Of a stretch of DNA of 64,000 bases, positions 1-11,734 are shown one piece after another. Where the stretch lies: the NCBI GenBank assembly GCA_907163375.1, contig CAJQUW010002095.1, positions 1,294,239 through 1,358,238 on the forward strand. The letters run 5' to 3'. Every line of letters starts with the position of its first letter. Positions within the stretch are counted from its first letter, which is position 1. A model generated the notes under the pieces. The model was not told where the DNA came from, searched no databases, and was given only the letters and a program-made list of their open reading frames with translations. This DNA comes from Prostheceraeus crozeri (Eukaryota > Platyhelminthes > Polycladida > Euryleptidae). A program made the translations under genes and the position numbers.

Positions 1-116
1 ATGGATGTGCGAAGCACAAGACTGACGAGGTTGGCGACATCGTGTGCGTGTAGAGGCCTTCATCCAGCAGTGGACTGAAAACGGCTGAAGAAGGAGAAGG
101 AGAAGAAGAAGATATA
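1..116 (+). mobile_element. 3' end of a LINE with GAA-rich tail
   Basis: The first bases read as the end of a non-LTR retrotransposon. A phrase of the type 'gaggccttcatccagcagtgg', followed by 'ctgaagaaggagaagg' and a purine tail, is the usual end of a widespread RTE/CR1-like LINE class, whose last ORF ends just before a trinucleotide tail. The tail here (about 88-116) is GAA/GGA-rich. The element continues upstream of the window. The match is from memory, not a database hit. Confidence 0.5.
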
Positions 117-3100
117 GCAAACTGTATGTTATTGTGCAGCAAAGGAAGAGCTTGTTTTTGATTATTTTTCGGAATATCTGCACATATCAGGAAATGTAGA
201 AAGATTCGAAGCAATGTCATTATCGTCATCTGCAAATTAATGCAAAAAAGTCAACATCTCGACATTTCCCGGCTTCAGGCAGTCTCTCTGTAATCTGGTT
301 ATGTTACCGGATTCGGAGGTTAATTGTTCGGACGGATCGCTAGCCGCTGTGATGCTAAGATAGCCTATGTCTGGGCAAGACGAGCAACTGCAGGGTACGA
401 AGCATTCTTCATGAAATTGCAAAATTCTGAGGTAGCGTGAATAATAATTCAAAATGCTTCATTTTCATGATATAGAAGTTTAAAGTTTGAATTGATTTGA
501 AGATTGATCACACTGCATGCTTAAAACATTTTAACTCCAATTTGTTGTGACAAAGATGACATATAATTCATTAGTTATAATTGAAACTAGGCCTATACAG
601 AAAAATGTCAATTTGATCGAAATTCGCACATTTTGGTGCACCGACCTGAGAACTGGTGCACCGCGCATTTAAAATGTACCGATTTTATAAGGTCAAAGGA
701 CACATCCGTGGTCATTGTGCTCAACATATCATAGTTCCACGTACACTTGATCCCAGCATTTGATAGATGTACGGAAAGTGAGGAGGAATAGGCCACCCTG
801 AATCAGAAAATGTAGCATTTTCTGTTTTCCACTAATGATTACCTATGCACTATAGAAAGTTGTTAAATAGACCAAAGAAAAACAATTAGCATCTTCTGTA
901 CACTTGAAAATACTTAAATAGAAATTAATTGCAAAAAACTGAAAATTGAAAAAAATCCGGCTTTTCAGCTATGGGTGTGAGATATCGGTCACATGGAAAG
1001 GAGGAATGAACCACCAAAGAAATTTACGATCTGATCGAATAACATATGCATCTCTCACTGCGTGGTAGTTGGTGTACTTCCAAACAAATAATCGCATCAA
1101 TTTTGTTGGTTTGGAGCGCAGGCCTGTTTGTATCATTAGGCCTATTTCATTTTTAAATTTATCGGTTTTATATTAGTTAGGCATAGCTTTTCTTGAATTA
1201 TCCAACAAGTGTGGTGTGTTGCTCATAGAATTAATTCGAAAGAGGTGTAGTTTTCCTAAACAAAAAATTAGAAACAGGGAAGTAAAAACAGTCCATTTTG
1301 ACGCTGCATAAACGCTATTACGCTATGTGAATAGAATCACAAGTTTCCATAATCGCATTGCGTGTCACAAATATTAGTCACATTTAAGGCGACAAAGCTA
1401 ACATGCTTTGACAAACGTAGTCATCTACTTCGCCATTGAAATTGGTGCTCGATGGTTCGTCCTTTGAGTGAGGTTTTATGCTCACGAAGCCCATTCAACA
1501 TGTCCTTCCATTCCACTGTCTTCCCAAACTGAGATACATACTGTAGCCAAACTTGATGTGATTCATTATTTTCTTGGAAGAGCGCATGCAATATTGGGAT
1601 CTAAAAATTGCGTTACAAAAATGGAACATCACTGATCGCCTACTTAGTCAGTCTAAACTTAAACAGTCTGTGCATATTGCCATGCTAGATCATATCGTAG
1701 GACTATCATTTGGCTTATTTCTTTCATGGTATAGGTTTTGACCGGTCCATATCACCCCCGATTAAATGGTCCACACCTCCCCAAAAAGGTACCCAGTAAC
1801 TAGACTGACAAAATGCATGAAGAGATATGCCGCCACTTTCTCAATACTGAAGTCAAGCTGCAACAAAGCGTCTAACTTAACAATGCTGAAGAGAAATCAT
1901 TTGATTAAACATATTTTCGGTGAAAAAATAGAAGAATGGCGATTTTTCGGAAAAATTGAAACTATGTCTGAAGCGTATTTGCATCTCCCAACCCTATGCA
2001 ACTGAAGAGTTGATAATTACATGTGTTAATGAACACATGGGTAGTATATAACTGACATACAAATATCTCATTCATCTTGTTTCGGTTTCCGTAGACAGTG
2101 GCGGATACCTCCCACCTGCCCATACTTCCTCACTTTCCCCTTTATGTTGCACATGCTCGCAACATCAATAGATTGTGTTGAGATTGAAGTTTGAGGTATC
2201 AATTACCTAATGACATCAATGTCACATAAGACAATAAAACGTAAATAGTCATGCCATGACAATATTTCGAAAAAAGCAGAATTTCTGCCAGCGTAGGCGA
2301 ATTAAACAATGGAGAACAACTCTCGTCTCCGAGACAGCGTATGAGCGAGCGAATAGGCGATGTAGGATTGATGAGTTTTTGGAGAGCTATTATGCGGGTT
2401 TCAAGTCTCACACCTTCGAGCTTATTTGTATATGACCAATTTTTGTGAGCAACTTTTACACATAAGCTTTCCATCCTGTATGTAAATTAAAAAGGGTTTT
2501 GTCCGAGCGACCCGTTATTAACCGAATTTTCCGATCTCCATGCGAGCGAGTTGTTTCGTACTATATCTGCTACTGTAGGAGTGAGCGTTGTAGACTAGCA
2601 CTGGGGAGAGGGAGGGGGTTAAGTGCTCACTATAGAAGTGAGTTCTAATCAAAGCCATGAGCATCAGCCTATATATTCATTTTTGTTAAGAACGGTTAGA
2701 AATGTCATTTAACCAAGAAGCTGAAGAGTCCTATGATAAGTAATTACTGACCTTTTCAAACCCTTGCGACACAATAACAAGAGTGGATGGGCTTTCTCTT
2801 CATGCTATCTGTGGTTGTGAAACTGATCGATTGGTAGAGAATTATTTTGCTTCTGTCTTATTTCAACAATACTGATTATCGATGTGCATTTGAATGGACT
2901 TTAATACCTTAGTAATTATATCAAAAAATTATCTTTTTGCTGTCTATTTCTGTCACCAATATTACGAGCTTTTAGTTGGCTACTAGGATCTAATTAAAAC
3001 TAATTGGTCAGAATTTAAAATTGATCTACTCTAGCCTGGCATTACAAAACTTTGCATGAAGCATTCAATACACGTCTTGCTTATTATTTGTGTGGCTTGC

Positions 3101-4309
3101 TATCTTTTCTAAAATTAATTCGGTGCTTTCAGTGCAATGAAAACGTCGATTATAGAGAAACTTAAAAAATGATCGGTCAATTAGCAAAATACCAATCATC
3201 GCACCCTAATGATAACTTTTAACAATGTAGCGCGTCGATTTTCAATATGAGTACATTAGTTTGTGGATACCAGTCGATGAATTATACCATGATCATCTGT
3301 TATACCACAGACATCGAATGCAATATTGGAAATTCAAATGTTATGTAAATGCTACTTACAGAATCTGTTTAGTAATGGCTGATGGAAATGACCATATTTT
3401 TGTGTGCTTTACTAACCATTCGAATTCCTAGGGTCGTTCTTCGTCTTTGCAATCACATTTGAAGTTACTCAGAACTATAGGCCTACATAAGAATCCCGTT
3501 CCACAGATGCATTGGACTGGTTACTTTTGAAGGAAAATCTTCAATATTTCATATGCGTTTTAGTTGTATTCCATGCACAAATAGATTTTATCTACATCCT
3601 TTTATCTTCTAAATCTGCGAAGGTAGACTGCCATAATATGAAAAACATAGCGGGCAATGTTTTTTATTTTTGTTTTTTTAAACATGATAACGTCGCAATA
3701 TTTAAAAAACATTGGTTAAGCATCGTTTATCCGATCGTTCGCCTGTAGTCATTTGGGAGAAAATTATGTTTCCAATTCACAAAATATTATTTTTGTTCTC
3801 GTCCTTCTGGGAGGACAGGATACATTTTCATAGTAATATGCGTAGAATCACATTGGTTATTAGACATTTGCCATAGATTCAGAAGTTAGACTTTTATATG
3901 AATCCAGGCGAGTAAGTGAATCGTTCGCTTCGCAGCCTCGGATTTCTACACTTTCTTGCCCTTCTAGGCTTCATAGAATACCTATTACACTCATAAGTTA
4001 CTTCTCAGGATACTCAACCAGCTTAGCATTGCAAATAGCAATCATGAAGAATTATGGCCGAAATGCGGTGGAAATTGTGACTTCAAATTTTAAATTGCTA
4101 TTTAATAATATGAAGGTGAATGAGTTAGAGCGTAAATGAAATCGCCATAAGGAAGTTTTTTCCCTAAATAAATAAATGAACCTTGTGTATATTCGGGAGC
4201 ACACTGGGTACGGATCCTTTCTTCCATGTGGTCGAGTTGTCATTTTTTCACTCTCATTTTTTTGTGCTGAATGTTTATTAAGAATGCAGAGTGTGCCTAT
4301 TTTAAAAGT
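117..4309. other. No gene recognised
   Basis: AT-rich DNA. Short open frames exist (for example 1766-2005 and 3512-3748) but none has flanking splice sites with a recognisable domain. The missing 5' exons of the WD40 gene could lie here, but I could not identify them. Confidence 0.4.
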
Positions 4310-4395
4310 CTTAGGTTTGAACCAAGATCTCCCGGACGCAGAGCAAACACTCAACCAGAAGGCTACAGCGCCGGCTTGGCCGTTAATATGTTGTA
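4310..4395 (-). repeat. tRNA-derived SINE fragment
   Basis: Read on the - strand this has a box A-like stretch (TAGCCTTCTGGTTGAGTG), then about 30 bases on a box B-like GGTTCAAACC. That spacing and order is the internal pol III promoter of a tRNA or tRNA-derived SINE. No intact cloverleaf can be drawn, so it is a SINE head or tRNA relic rather than a working tRNA gene. Confidence 0.45.
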
Positions 4396-6257
4396 CTGTA
4401 CCGTGAGTGTCATGTGCTTTGAAACAGCTCTTTTGAAGTTGAAGGACCATATACAGTTAGCCTGATATGATAATGACAGCAATGTGTTAATGTAATTTTA
4501 ATATATCAAGCCAGTACGATTGCGAAATGTTTGTTGCCTGTTGGAACTTCAATCATATTTCAATCAATTTTCGGTAGCGAGTAAATAGACATTCCTAATA
4601 CCCTTACTCATGTGGTTTCATTGGCAGCGATGTTTTTAGATACAGCTTCATTCAAAGTTCCAGCACTTGTACATTTCGGCATTTGTGCTTATGGAAGTTA
4701 AAAGAGAAGGTAATGTGCAGATAACTACTATACCGCTGTTCCATTACTGCATCTTGAAAGACGCCGACAATTTAAAGCTCGACCTCACCGTGGACAGAAT
4801 ATTTTCCTTCGTAAATATTTTCTGCTTCCTGTCAAGCATTGCCGGAAATGTGGGAAGATTCAGCATCAATGGCGATTTCACAATATCATTTGTTTATCTA
4901 TAGACTAGTCTGTCGATTGTGGATAGAGTTACATACAGTCATTTCCAATTAAGCAAAGTTCTTTTATCAAGCCAAATATTCATCTGTTTCGTAATAATGT
5001 GAATGTAGATATTCAAATGTCTGATTACAAAATTATTCATTGGTTCTCGGAGGATGTTTAAAACCGAATAGAAGATGTAAATGTAGAAAACAAGACTTAC
5101 TTGTAGATTTGGTCGAGAAAGCTTATTTATGACTTAGTTTTGCTGGTGTTTATTCATCTTATTGTTTAAGAATGATGTTGATAAGCCATCAAATGAATTG
5201 ATTCGGATAATTTAGATGATCAAAAGAGGAAAATATTTATAGTTTCAGACCAAATAAATATCATCCCATGTACTAGATATTTCAGGCCTAGACCGGGTGC
5301 TTACAGAATTTTTCATGACCAAGCCCGGCCCGCTTCCAGCTCTGATCATGCGTGTTTGTGGAGAACAGTGATCTAGAGCGGAGTGGAGTGTTTTTTGCAT
5401 GGAGTAGGACCCTAAAAATAGCCGGATTGGGTGAAGTTCAAATGGAGCGCAGCGGAGTTTGACGTTTTTACCGCACTGTATCACTGCCGCTAATTAAAGA
5501 ACAACTAAACATGCATCCGGACGTTGTTATGTACATTCTCACACCTGACACGAGCGAGAATTTATCCCAATAAGAGGTGCTGCAAATACATTGTTGCAGT
5601 GTATTATTTTTGGACTTAAATTGTTCTTCATTTGTTTTGCCAGACATGTGATGAGACTTCATCTGATGATGTATTGCTACTCTGGGAAGGAGGACGGATT
5701 CATGTCATCAATCATGACGTCCAAATCTCAGCATGAAAAGTTCTGCGTCATTGTTGAACCGTCAGACTTCTCTATATTTTGTTCAGTTTTAGTTTCAGTC
5801 TGATCTTTAGCTTTTTCTGCGCGTATGTGTCTTGTTCAAAAAATGGCTCGTGCATTTCAGAAAAATGAACAGCCTTCATTCATAGCAAGTGAGAATATTT
5901 TGGGAGATTTTTTTTTCGTTTTTAGTTCTTGCAAAAAAATAGAAATAATTTATACTCCGCTAATAAACATGCCCCCAATAAATTAAAACTTCTGAAAAGT
6001 TGAAATTATTCATATGAAGACTAAATGGGAAACAAACATTGCTAAATAGTCAGGGCTATGTTTTAGCAATGTAAAATTTACTTACAATTTCAGGGTTGAG
6101 TTATTGTCGAAAGTGAATTCAAGGTCACACGATTCATAGAGACCTTGACATCCTTGAATGCATGCATTACGACCTAATAAACTCTAAACATGCCTTGCAG
6201 CAACGTTGCCTCGATCATGAAGATTTGATTCTCTACAGGTGTAGTTAATCTGCGGTC

Positions 6258-6282
6258 GTAGGTTCGAGTCCTACCAGCCCCA
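6258..6282 (+). other. tRNA-like T-arm and acceptor remnant
   Basis: GTAGG-TTCGAGT-CCTAC forms a perfect 5-bp T-stem with a 7-nt loop carrying the TTCGA signature, followed by AGCCCCA like the 3' acceptor strand of a tRNA. The matching 5' acceptor strand (GGGGCT) and a good anticodon arm were not found upstream. It is best read as a 3' tRNA fragment or the head of a decayed SINE. Confidence 0.35.
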
Positions 6283-6539
6283 CATCATTTGGTTTGCGTC
6301 ATTTAATTCATTGTTAATTAGGATCTATCATCTTATTACTCGTATTTCAGTCACCGCTCAATTTGTGTTAGAAAAGTGCAGTTCATGCAGCTTGGGAGGT
6401 TCCTATAAATAGTGACGCTTTGTAAATTTCAAACAGGAATCGGCCGTTGTATGAATCATCCACGTGACCCGCGTCATCCTACGCAAACACTGAATTCTCG
6501 TGTTGATTCACAGCTGTCACATCCTAATTGCGGCACCTG

Positions 6540-6960
6540 AAATCGGTTGACGAATCTTTCATCTCCTCACCGACCTTGCGAGCAACGAGGGCCGGGCCTA
6601 GCATCCTTAGCTGTCACTCTCCGCCTCCTTTGGATCAAAGCAAAGCGCGACATTTGCTTTGAACTTGTCGGCATGGAGCCGTTTTGCGACCCAGCAGGCT
6701 TGTCGTGTCACGCAGCAGGCGATGGTCTGTCGCTTTGATGACTTTGGACTGCCGCGGTGAGTTTTTTCGATCGGATGAATTGGCGGGGTTTGGCGTCTTC
6801 CCCTCCGCCTTGATGGACGACTGAGTGGCCACATACACATGCCACAAGGACATAGACAACCTTTGTGTGTGTGTCTGTCTCCTGTAGGGGTGTATCCACA
6901 GGAGCTGATTTCCCACAACAGACGACCGAGGAATGTGCACTTCGATTACAACACGTCTAT
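6540..6960. other. GC-richer patch, no gene recognised
   Basis: This stretch is visibly richer in G+C and CpG than its AT-rich surroundings. It has overlapping open frames on both strands (6547-6738 +, 6607-6940 -) typical of GC-rich DNA. None of the translations resembles a known domain. It could be a promoter-type CpG patch or an old repeat. Confidence 0.3.
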
Positions 6961-7250
6961 TCTCCCCGGCGGGACGGCTATTCCTTCTTCAATTGTATTC
7001 CATATCTGATTTGAATCGATTGAATCGAATCACTGAGTGTGCGAAAATATTTTCTGGCTTATCAACTAAAAAAGGGCAGTAATGGTTTGAACCTCGTCTT
7101 ACTGAGAATGGATTATGTGCTTTTGGAACAGTGATTGGTTTCGATGATAATCTCTCGATAAATTATTGGTTTCGGCATAATTCGTTTGATAGGCAATGAG
7201 TTACGGCGATATTCTCAAAGTTAGTAATTAGCTACGGCAAAATTTTCATA

Positions 7251-7640
7251 CTTAGTATTCAATTAGGGTTGAATTCTAGCGATTTGTAATCAGTTAGGGT
7301 TGAATTCTTACGATTAGTTATCAGTTAGGGTTGAATTCTCACGTTTTGTAATCAGTTAGGGTTAAATTCTCACGGTTATTAATAAGCTAGGGTTGATTTC
7401 TCAAGGTTAGTAATCAGTTAGGGTTAAATTCTCACGGTTATTAATAAGCTAGGGTTGAATTCTCACGTTTTGTAATCAGTTAAGGTTAAATTCTTACGGT
7501 TAGTAATCAGTTAGGGTTGAATTCTCAAGGTTAGTAATCAGTTAGGGTTGAATTCTCACGGTTATTAATCAGTTAGGGTTGAATTCTCACGGTAAGTAAT
7601 CAGTTAAGGTTGAATTCTTGCACATGGCAATCAGTTAGGC
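7251..7640 (+). repeat. 31-bp minisatellite containing TTAGGG
   Basis: About 12.5 imperfect tandem copies of a 31-bp unit with core TCAGTTAGGGTTGAATTC followed by TCACGGTTAGTAA. Copies differ at a few positions (TTGAATTC/TTAAATTC, CACGG/CAAGG, and AATAAGC replacing AATCAGT). Most units contain the metazoan telomere hexamer TTAGGG, but embedded in a longer unit. Confidence 0.93.
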
Positions 7641-10634
7641 ATGATTCTGAAAGATGCATTTTAAGAGTCACCCTTAATCAAGTTGCATCACAACAACAAC
7701 AAACTAAAAATGGAAAAACAGAGGAAAACATTTTATCTTTATTTCAGCGTGAAAAAGAAGCCATTTTGAAGATTTGCTTGTTTAGAGATAGCTTACAGAA
7801 TATTGCAATGGTAACTACAATGGTTTTTAATTGTTAATTGTCTAGTCCGGCGTTCATTAATCCTCGTTCCCAAGTGGCGTACAGACTTGTCTAAGTAAGT
7901 GATGTGTAGGTCAACCTCACAAAGAATTAAATACAAAGTTAGTAATAAATAAGTACTTCCGTTCTTCTCACCCCCCCCCCACATTTTCCAAATTCATCAA
8001 ATTTCGTCAAACTTAGTCACATTGGATTTAGAATAGACTTCATCTATCACTGAGTGACAGTACAGCACCAATGAGAAGTCTTACTTGAACCATGGGATCT
8101 AGGATTGGTGCCTTGGATACTCAGTTAGAATACAAGGTACAGCTGTGATCGTGAACTTAAGTGTGATTGTTGTCTACAGACAAATGACGAGCAGTTGTCT
8201 AGCTCTGAGGCTGTAAATGTTCTACAAGCTCATTTTACACACTCAACGCTTTTGCGACAGTAGTGAGACTGTCCTTAGGAGCAAGAGAAGATCGTGCATC
8301 GAGAGACGATTCAAAACTCTCTGGTGTCAACAACAAAAATGTGGGGGGAAAGAATAGAAGTACCCGAAGTGAATACTGAGGTCATTATCTGTTCCTAGAA
8401 AATGCTGTTTCGAGAGCTTCTCAAACCAAGAGATGCCTTCCCATATAAATGAATTTTTGTGTTGAAACACGATCGTAACTTTTTAGGTACATGTTTTTTT
8501 CTCCTTTTTTATTTTGTATTCATACTACTAATTTGTTTATTAGTAACACTTCCTTTCAGAACTTTTTTGTGGCAATGGAAGTGCTAATTGTGGCTTACTC
8601 TGATTTTTGGTATTACCAGTGTGTTTGTATGGTTCTGTATTCTTGACGCTTGCCGATGAATAAGTTCATTCGCGGTGGTTGCAAATATCAGTAATTTATG
8701 CTATGTTTGACTATGATTGCACTGGGGTGACTAAAAGACCTATTTCTATTGTATAAACAACTTTCGTATGTTGCAAAACTTTTTTGATTAGTATAGCAGT
8801 GTCAGAAGTATTTTTGTCACATCTTCATCAAGTTACCTCATATTTAGTTAAAGAAGAGGCCATTATTCTCATTGTAAAATCGTTCAATCATCATTTTCCT
8901 GTTTTCCTTCATCGAATAATTCATAGAAAGAGTCTAGTGTTGTCGCAAAATACTAAAATTTTGGTGGACATTTAGAGGAATTTTATTAGAAATCGGCCTA
9001 TTTTTAGAAATTTCCGCCTATTTTCTAGTGATGTGTAACCGATGAATAAGATGCACACCGGCCAGAGGGATACATAATGCATGAACGGACGTCTATTAAC
9101 TTCAATGAAGCCTATATGACAAATACTTTAAGTAATAAATTGAGGTAATGAAATTATATGTACACTTGCATAGTTAAACATTATACATTTTTTGACTAAT
9201 CTAAAATTTAGTTCACGCCTGTCAAATTCTATTACTGAGGAATTGCTGTGATTGGCCCTGTCATGATCTTAAGTTCATAGATGATTGATCGCAGTAGCAG
9301 GTTATATCTTAGCCGAAATCATGCAATGATCCATTCATCTGGTTGAAACACGTTCTTCTTAGTTAATTTTGATGGCGGTAAGGAACACCTCCATGTATAT
9401 TTGGCTTTCTCTGGATGCATCTAACGGCGCAGAGACAAATTTGCAAATCTTAAATGTAACATAATGTTTTAAGTTTCATTTACTTTTCGCCATAGCGGGA
9501 TCTTGCTTCAATTATGGGCATAATATAATGCGTTAAGATTTGAATATAATATGTCAGTCACATTGAGATAATAGAATTCAAAATCGCAGACTCTTGCACG
9601 AACCCATTTTGAAATAGAGTTGTCTCTGGAAGTCGTATATCTACATACAAATGTCAATTGTAAAATTAAATTTATAAAGAAAAGTCAATAATTTTCATGA
9701 CTTGTCTGATGTCATTGTATTTCACTTCATGTCAATTGCTGTAAATGTAAATTTTTCGCTAACAGTTGTTCTCTTACGATACACAATTTTTTGGAATAAA
9801 ATATAAAGATGCTGAGACTTCTGCACAGGTCTACTTACCACGCATGCAATGCGATCACTGCACAAGAGATCACATCATTTTTGCCACAATAGAACATTTA
9901 TTCATTGTTCATATTTTGATTAATCTGATACTCTGTCGTGACATTTTCTTGGACTTGCAATAATGAAATTCACATGAACGAGTAGCACGAACTGCATATC
10001 ATTGTATATCAGGATATAGGATAATGCATCATATTACGTGATTGTCTAGTTTTCCATGTATCCCTGACGTCTTCAAACGATCATTTGAGAACAAAATTTC
10101 TAAAAACAATTGGGTTGCTTTTAAGTAAACCTAGCAAACCTAACCACTCAGTCCTCTGGTGTTCAGTGACTCTTGTCGGTCATAAAACTTTGATGCGCCG
10201 TTTCATGTACCTGAAGACTTAGGTCATGAAGAGGTGTGAGTTCAGGAGGTGCATTGTGAATGGTCATCGAATTGTAAAAAGAAATTGTTACCATGAAGTT
10301 CAAATTTTATTACTAGAAATTTTTGATGTTATGGAAATTGAATCATTTAAAAAGCAATTAAGAGTTCACCTATTCTATCTTGTATTAATGATGTGATAGG
10401 AACTTATTTTGGAGACAAGAAAGTAATTCTCAATTTTACTGCAATGTTTTGTGAAATAATATGCCAAATGAAGAATAGGAAATCGCTTTAGTGGTCGAGC
10501 TGATCGGCATAAATTTGTAATGTACCATCTTTTCGAACGAATGGAGGAACAACCGATCAAATTATTGCGTTATTTTCAGTCATCGTTAAGATGAGCCTAT
10601 CTGACGCATTCGAAGAATACGATGTACGCATTTT
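7641..10634. other. No gene recognised
   Basis: AT-rich DNA with a short poly-C run near 7971-7981. Open frames here (for example 8784-8975 and 9766-9963) carry no recognisable domain. Confidence 0.4.
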
Positions 10635-10810
10635 GTCAATTCTTTTTGCGGAGAACTCCACCTGTTGAAAATCATTTAGAATGTATTAATAGCCGAGCTT
10701 TCGACGTCTTTATTATGAATCAGACGTGCAGTCCGGTCATCGAAAGCTCGAGCTATCAATATATTCTAAGTGATTTTCAAAAACTTTAGTTCTCCGGAAA
10801 AAGAATAGAC
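10635..10810. repeat. 176-bp palindrome
   Basis: The left arm (GTCAATTCTTTTTGCGGAGA onward) is mirrored by the right arm ending TTCTCCGGAAAAAGAATAGAC. The inner parts also pair (AGCTTTCGA near 10695 with TCGAAAGCT near 10740). The two arms of about 75 bp differ by scattered changes. It looks like a small MITE or foldback element; no clear target duplication was seen. Confidence 0.8.
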
Positions 10811-11489
10811 ATGATTATCACACCTGAAAGTATATTTTCATTAATTGATGTATGTATTGTCTAGTATTGCCATGCAGTAATGAAGCATGAAAGTTCACCA
10901 AAATCTGCAATCTTTGCTCACAAAATGTAATTAATTACAATTACAAATATATTGTGAAAAGAAAAATCAAATATTGAGCTGCATTGCATCCTCAGTTGAA
11001 AAATTGGAACAGACCTGAGCAATTGATATAGATTTCTAAAACAATCACTTATATTCAAATATTTTTGAAAGAAACACTGAGGGCAATCAAATATAAATGA
11101 TACATGTATGTTATGTTGATCATTTAGAAATCAAGATCCTATAGTAGTTGAACAAGTTCTTATAGCCAACTGTTGACAAATTATGATTTTTGACAGCCAC
11201 TGTTGGACAAACGTCTGAATTCTTTTCAATGGCGATGGTTTTATAATGAAACTTGTAACAACCTCTTCATAGATAAATTTTGGTGAGGGTTCTATTTGAG
11301 AGCGGGTTGTATTCGAGAACGATACAGTGCTTAATCGTTTCCAATCATTTCGATAACCCCTTCCCTCCATTCCAACTCGCCGTTCACTTAATTGTCGAGC
11401 GACCACATATTCGAGATGTTCTGTTAATCTGGATTACAACCAACGTATACTCGTGCCTACATTGATTATTTTGCACATTTTATTTCTAG

Positions 11490-11734
11490 AAGTTGGAAAT
11501 GAAACAAACTCAATGGACTTTTCTCCTAATGGAGCATTTCTCGCAACAGGAGGCAAAGACGCAAACATCAGGATTTATGCAGGGGATACGCTAGACCAGT
11601 TGAGTGTCCTTAGCGGATATTCTTCAATGGATTACAAAGTTCTAAATGGTCACACAATGCGCATCTTTGCTGTTAGGTTCAGTCCCGATAACGCCAATTT
11701 GCTGCTTAGCGCTGGATGGGATAACGATATCAAA
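11490..11734 (+). CDS. WD40 gene, coding exon A
   Basis: Acceptor TTTCTAG|A and donor AAA|GTAAGT. The exon enters with two bases of a split codon and ends in phase 0. It encodes VGNETNSMDFSPNGAFLATG, then DANIRIYAGDTLDQL and a second blade with AVRFSPDNANLLLSAGWDND. Confidence 0.87.

Noticed and set aside
5270-5480. GGAGCGGAGTGGAG and GGAGCGCAGCGGAG motifs as a possible transposon end
   Set aside because: No opposite end or target duplication could be found.
6607-6940. Overlapping - strand open frames in a GC-rich patch
   Set aside because: Several frames are open at once because of base composition, and no translation resembles a known protein.
7251-7640. Reading the TTAGGG units as a true telomere
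   Set aside because: The hexamer occurs once per 31-bp unit, not in uninterrupted tandem, and single-copy genes follow downstream.
8176-8258. Possible exon after CTACAG encoding TNDEQLSSSEAVNVLQAHFT
   Set aside because: The frame runs into a stop, the only donor is poor, and it does not fit the missing WD40 N-terminus.
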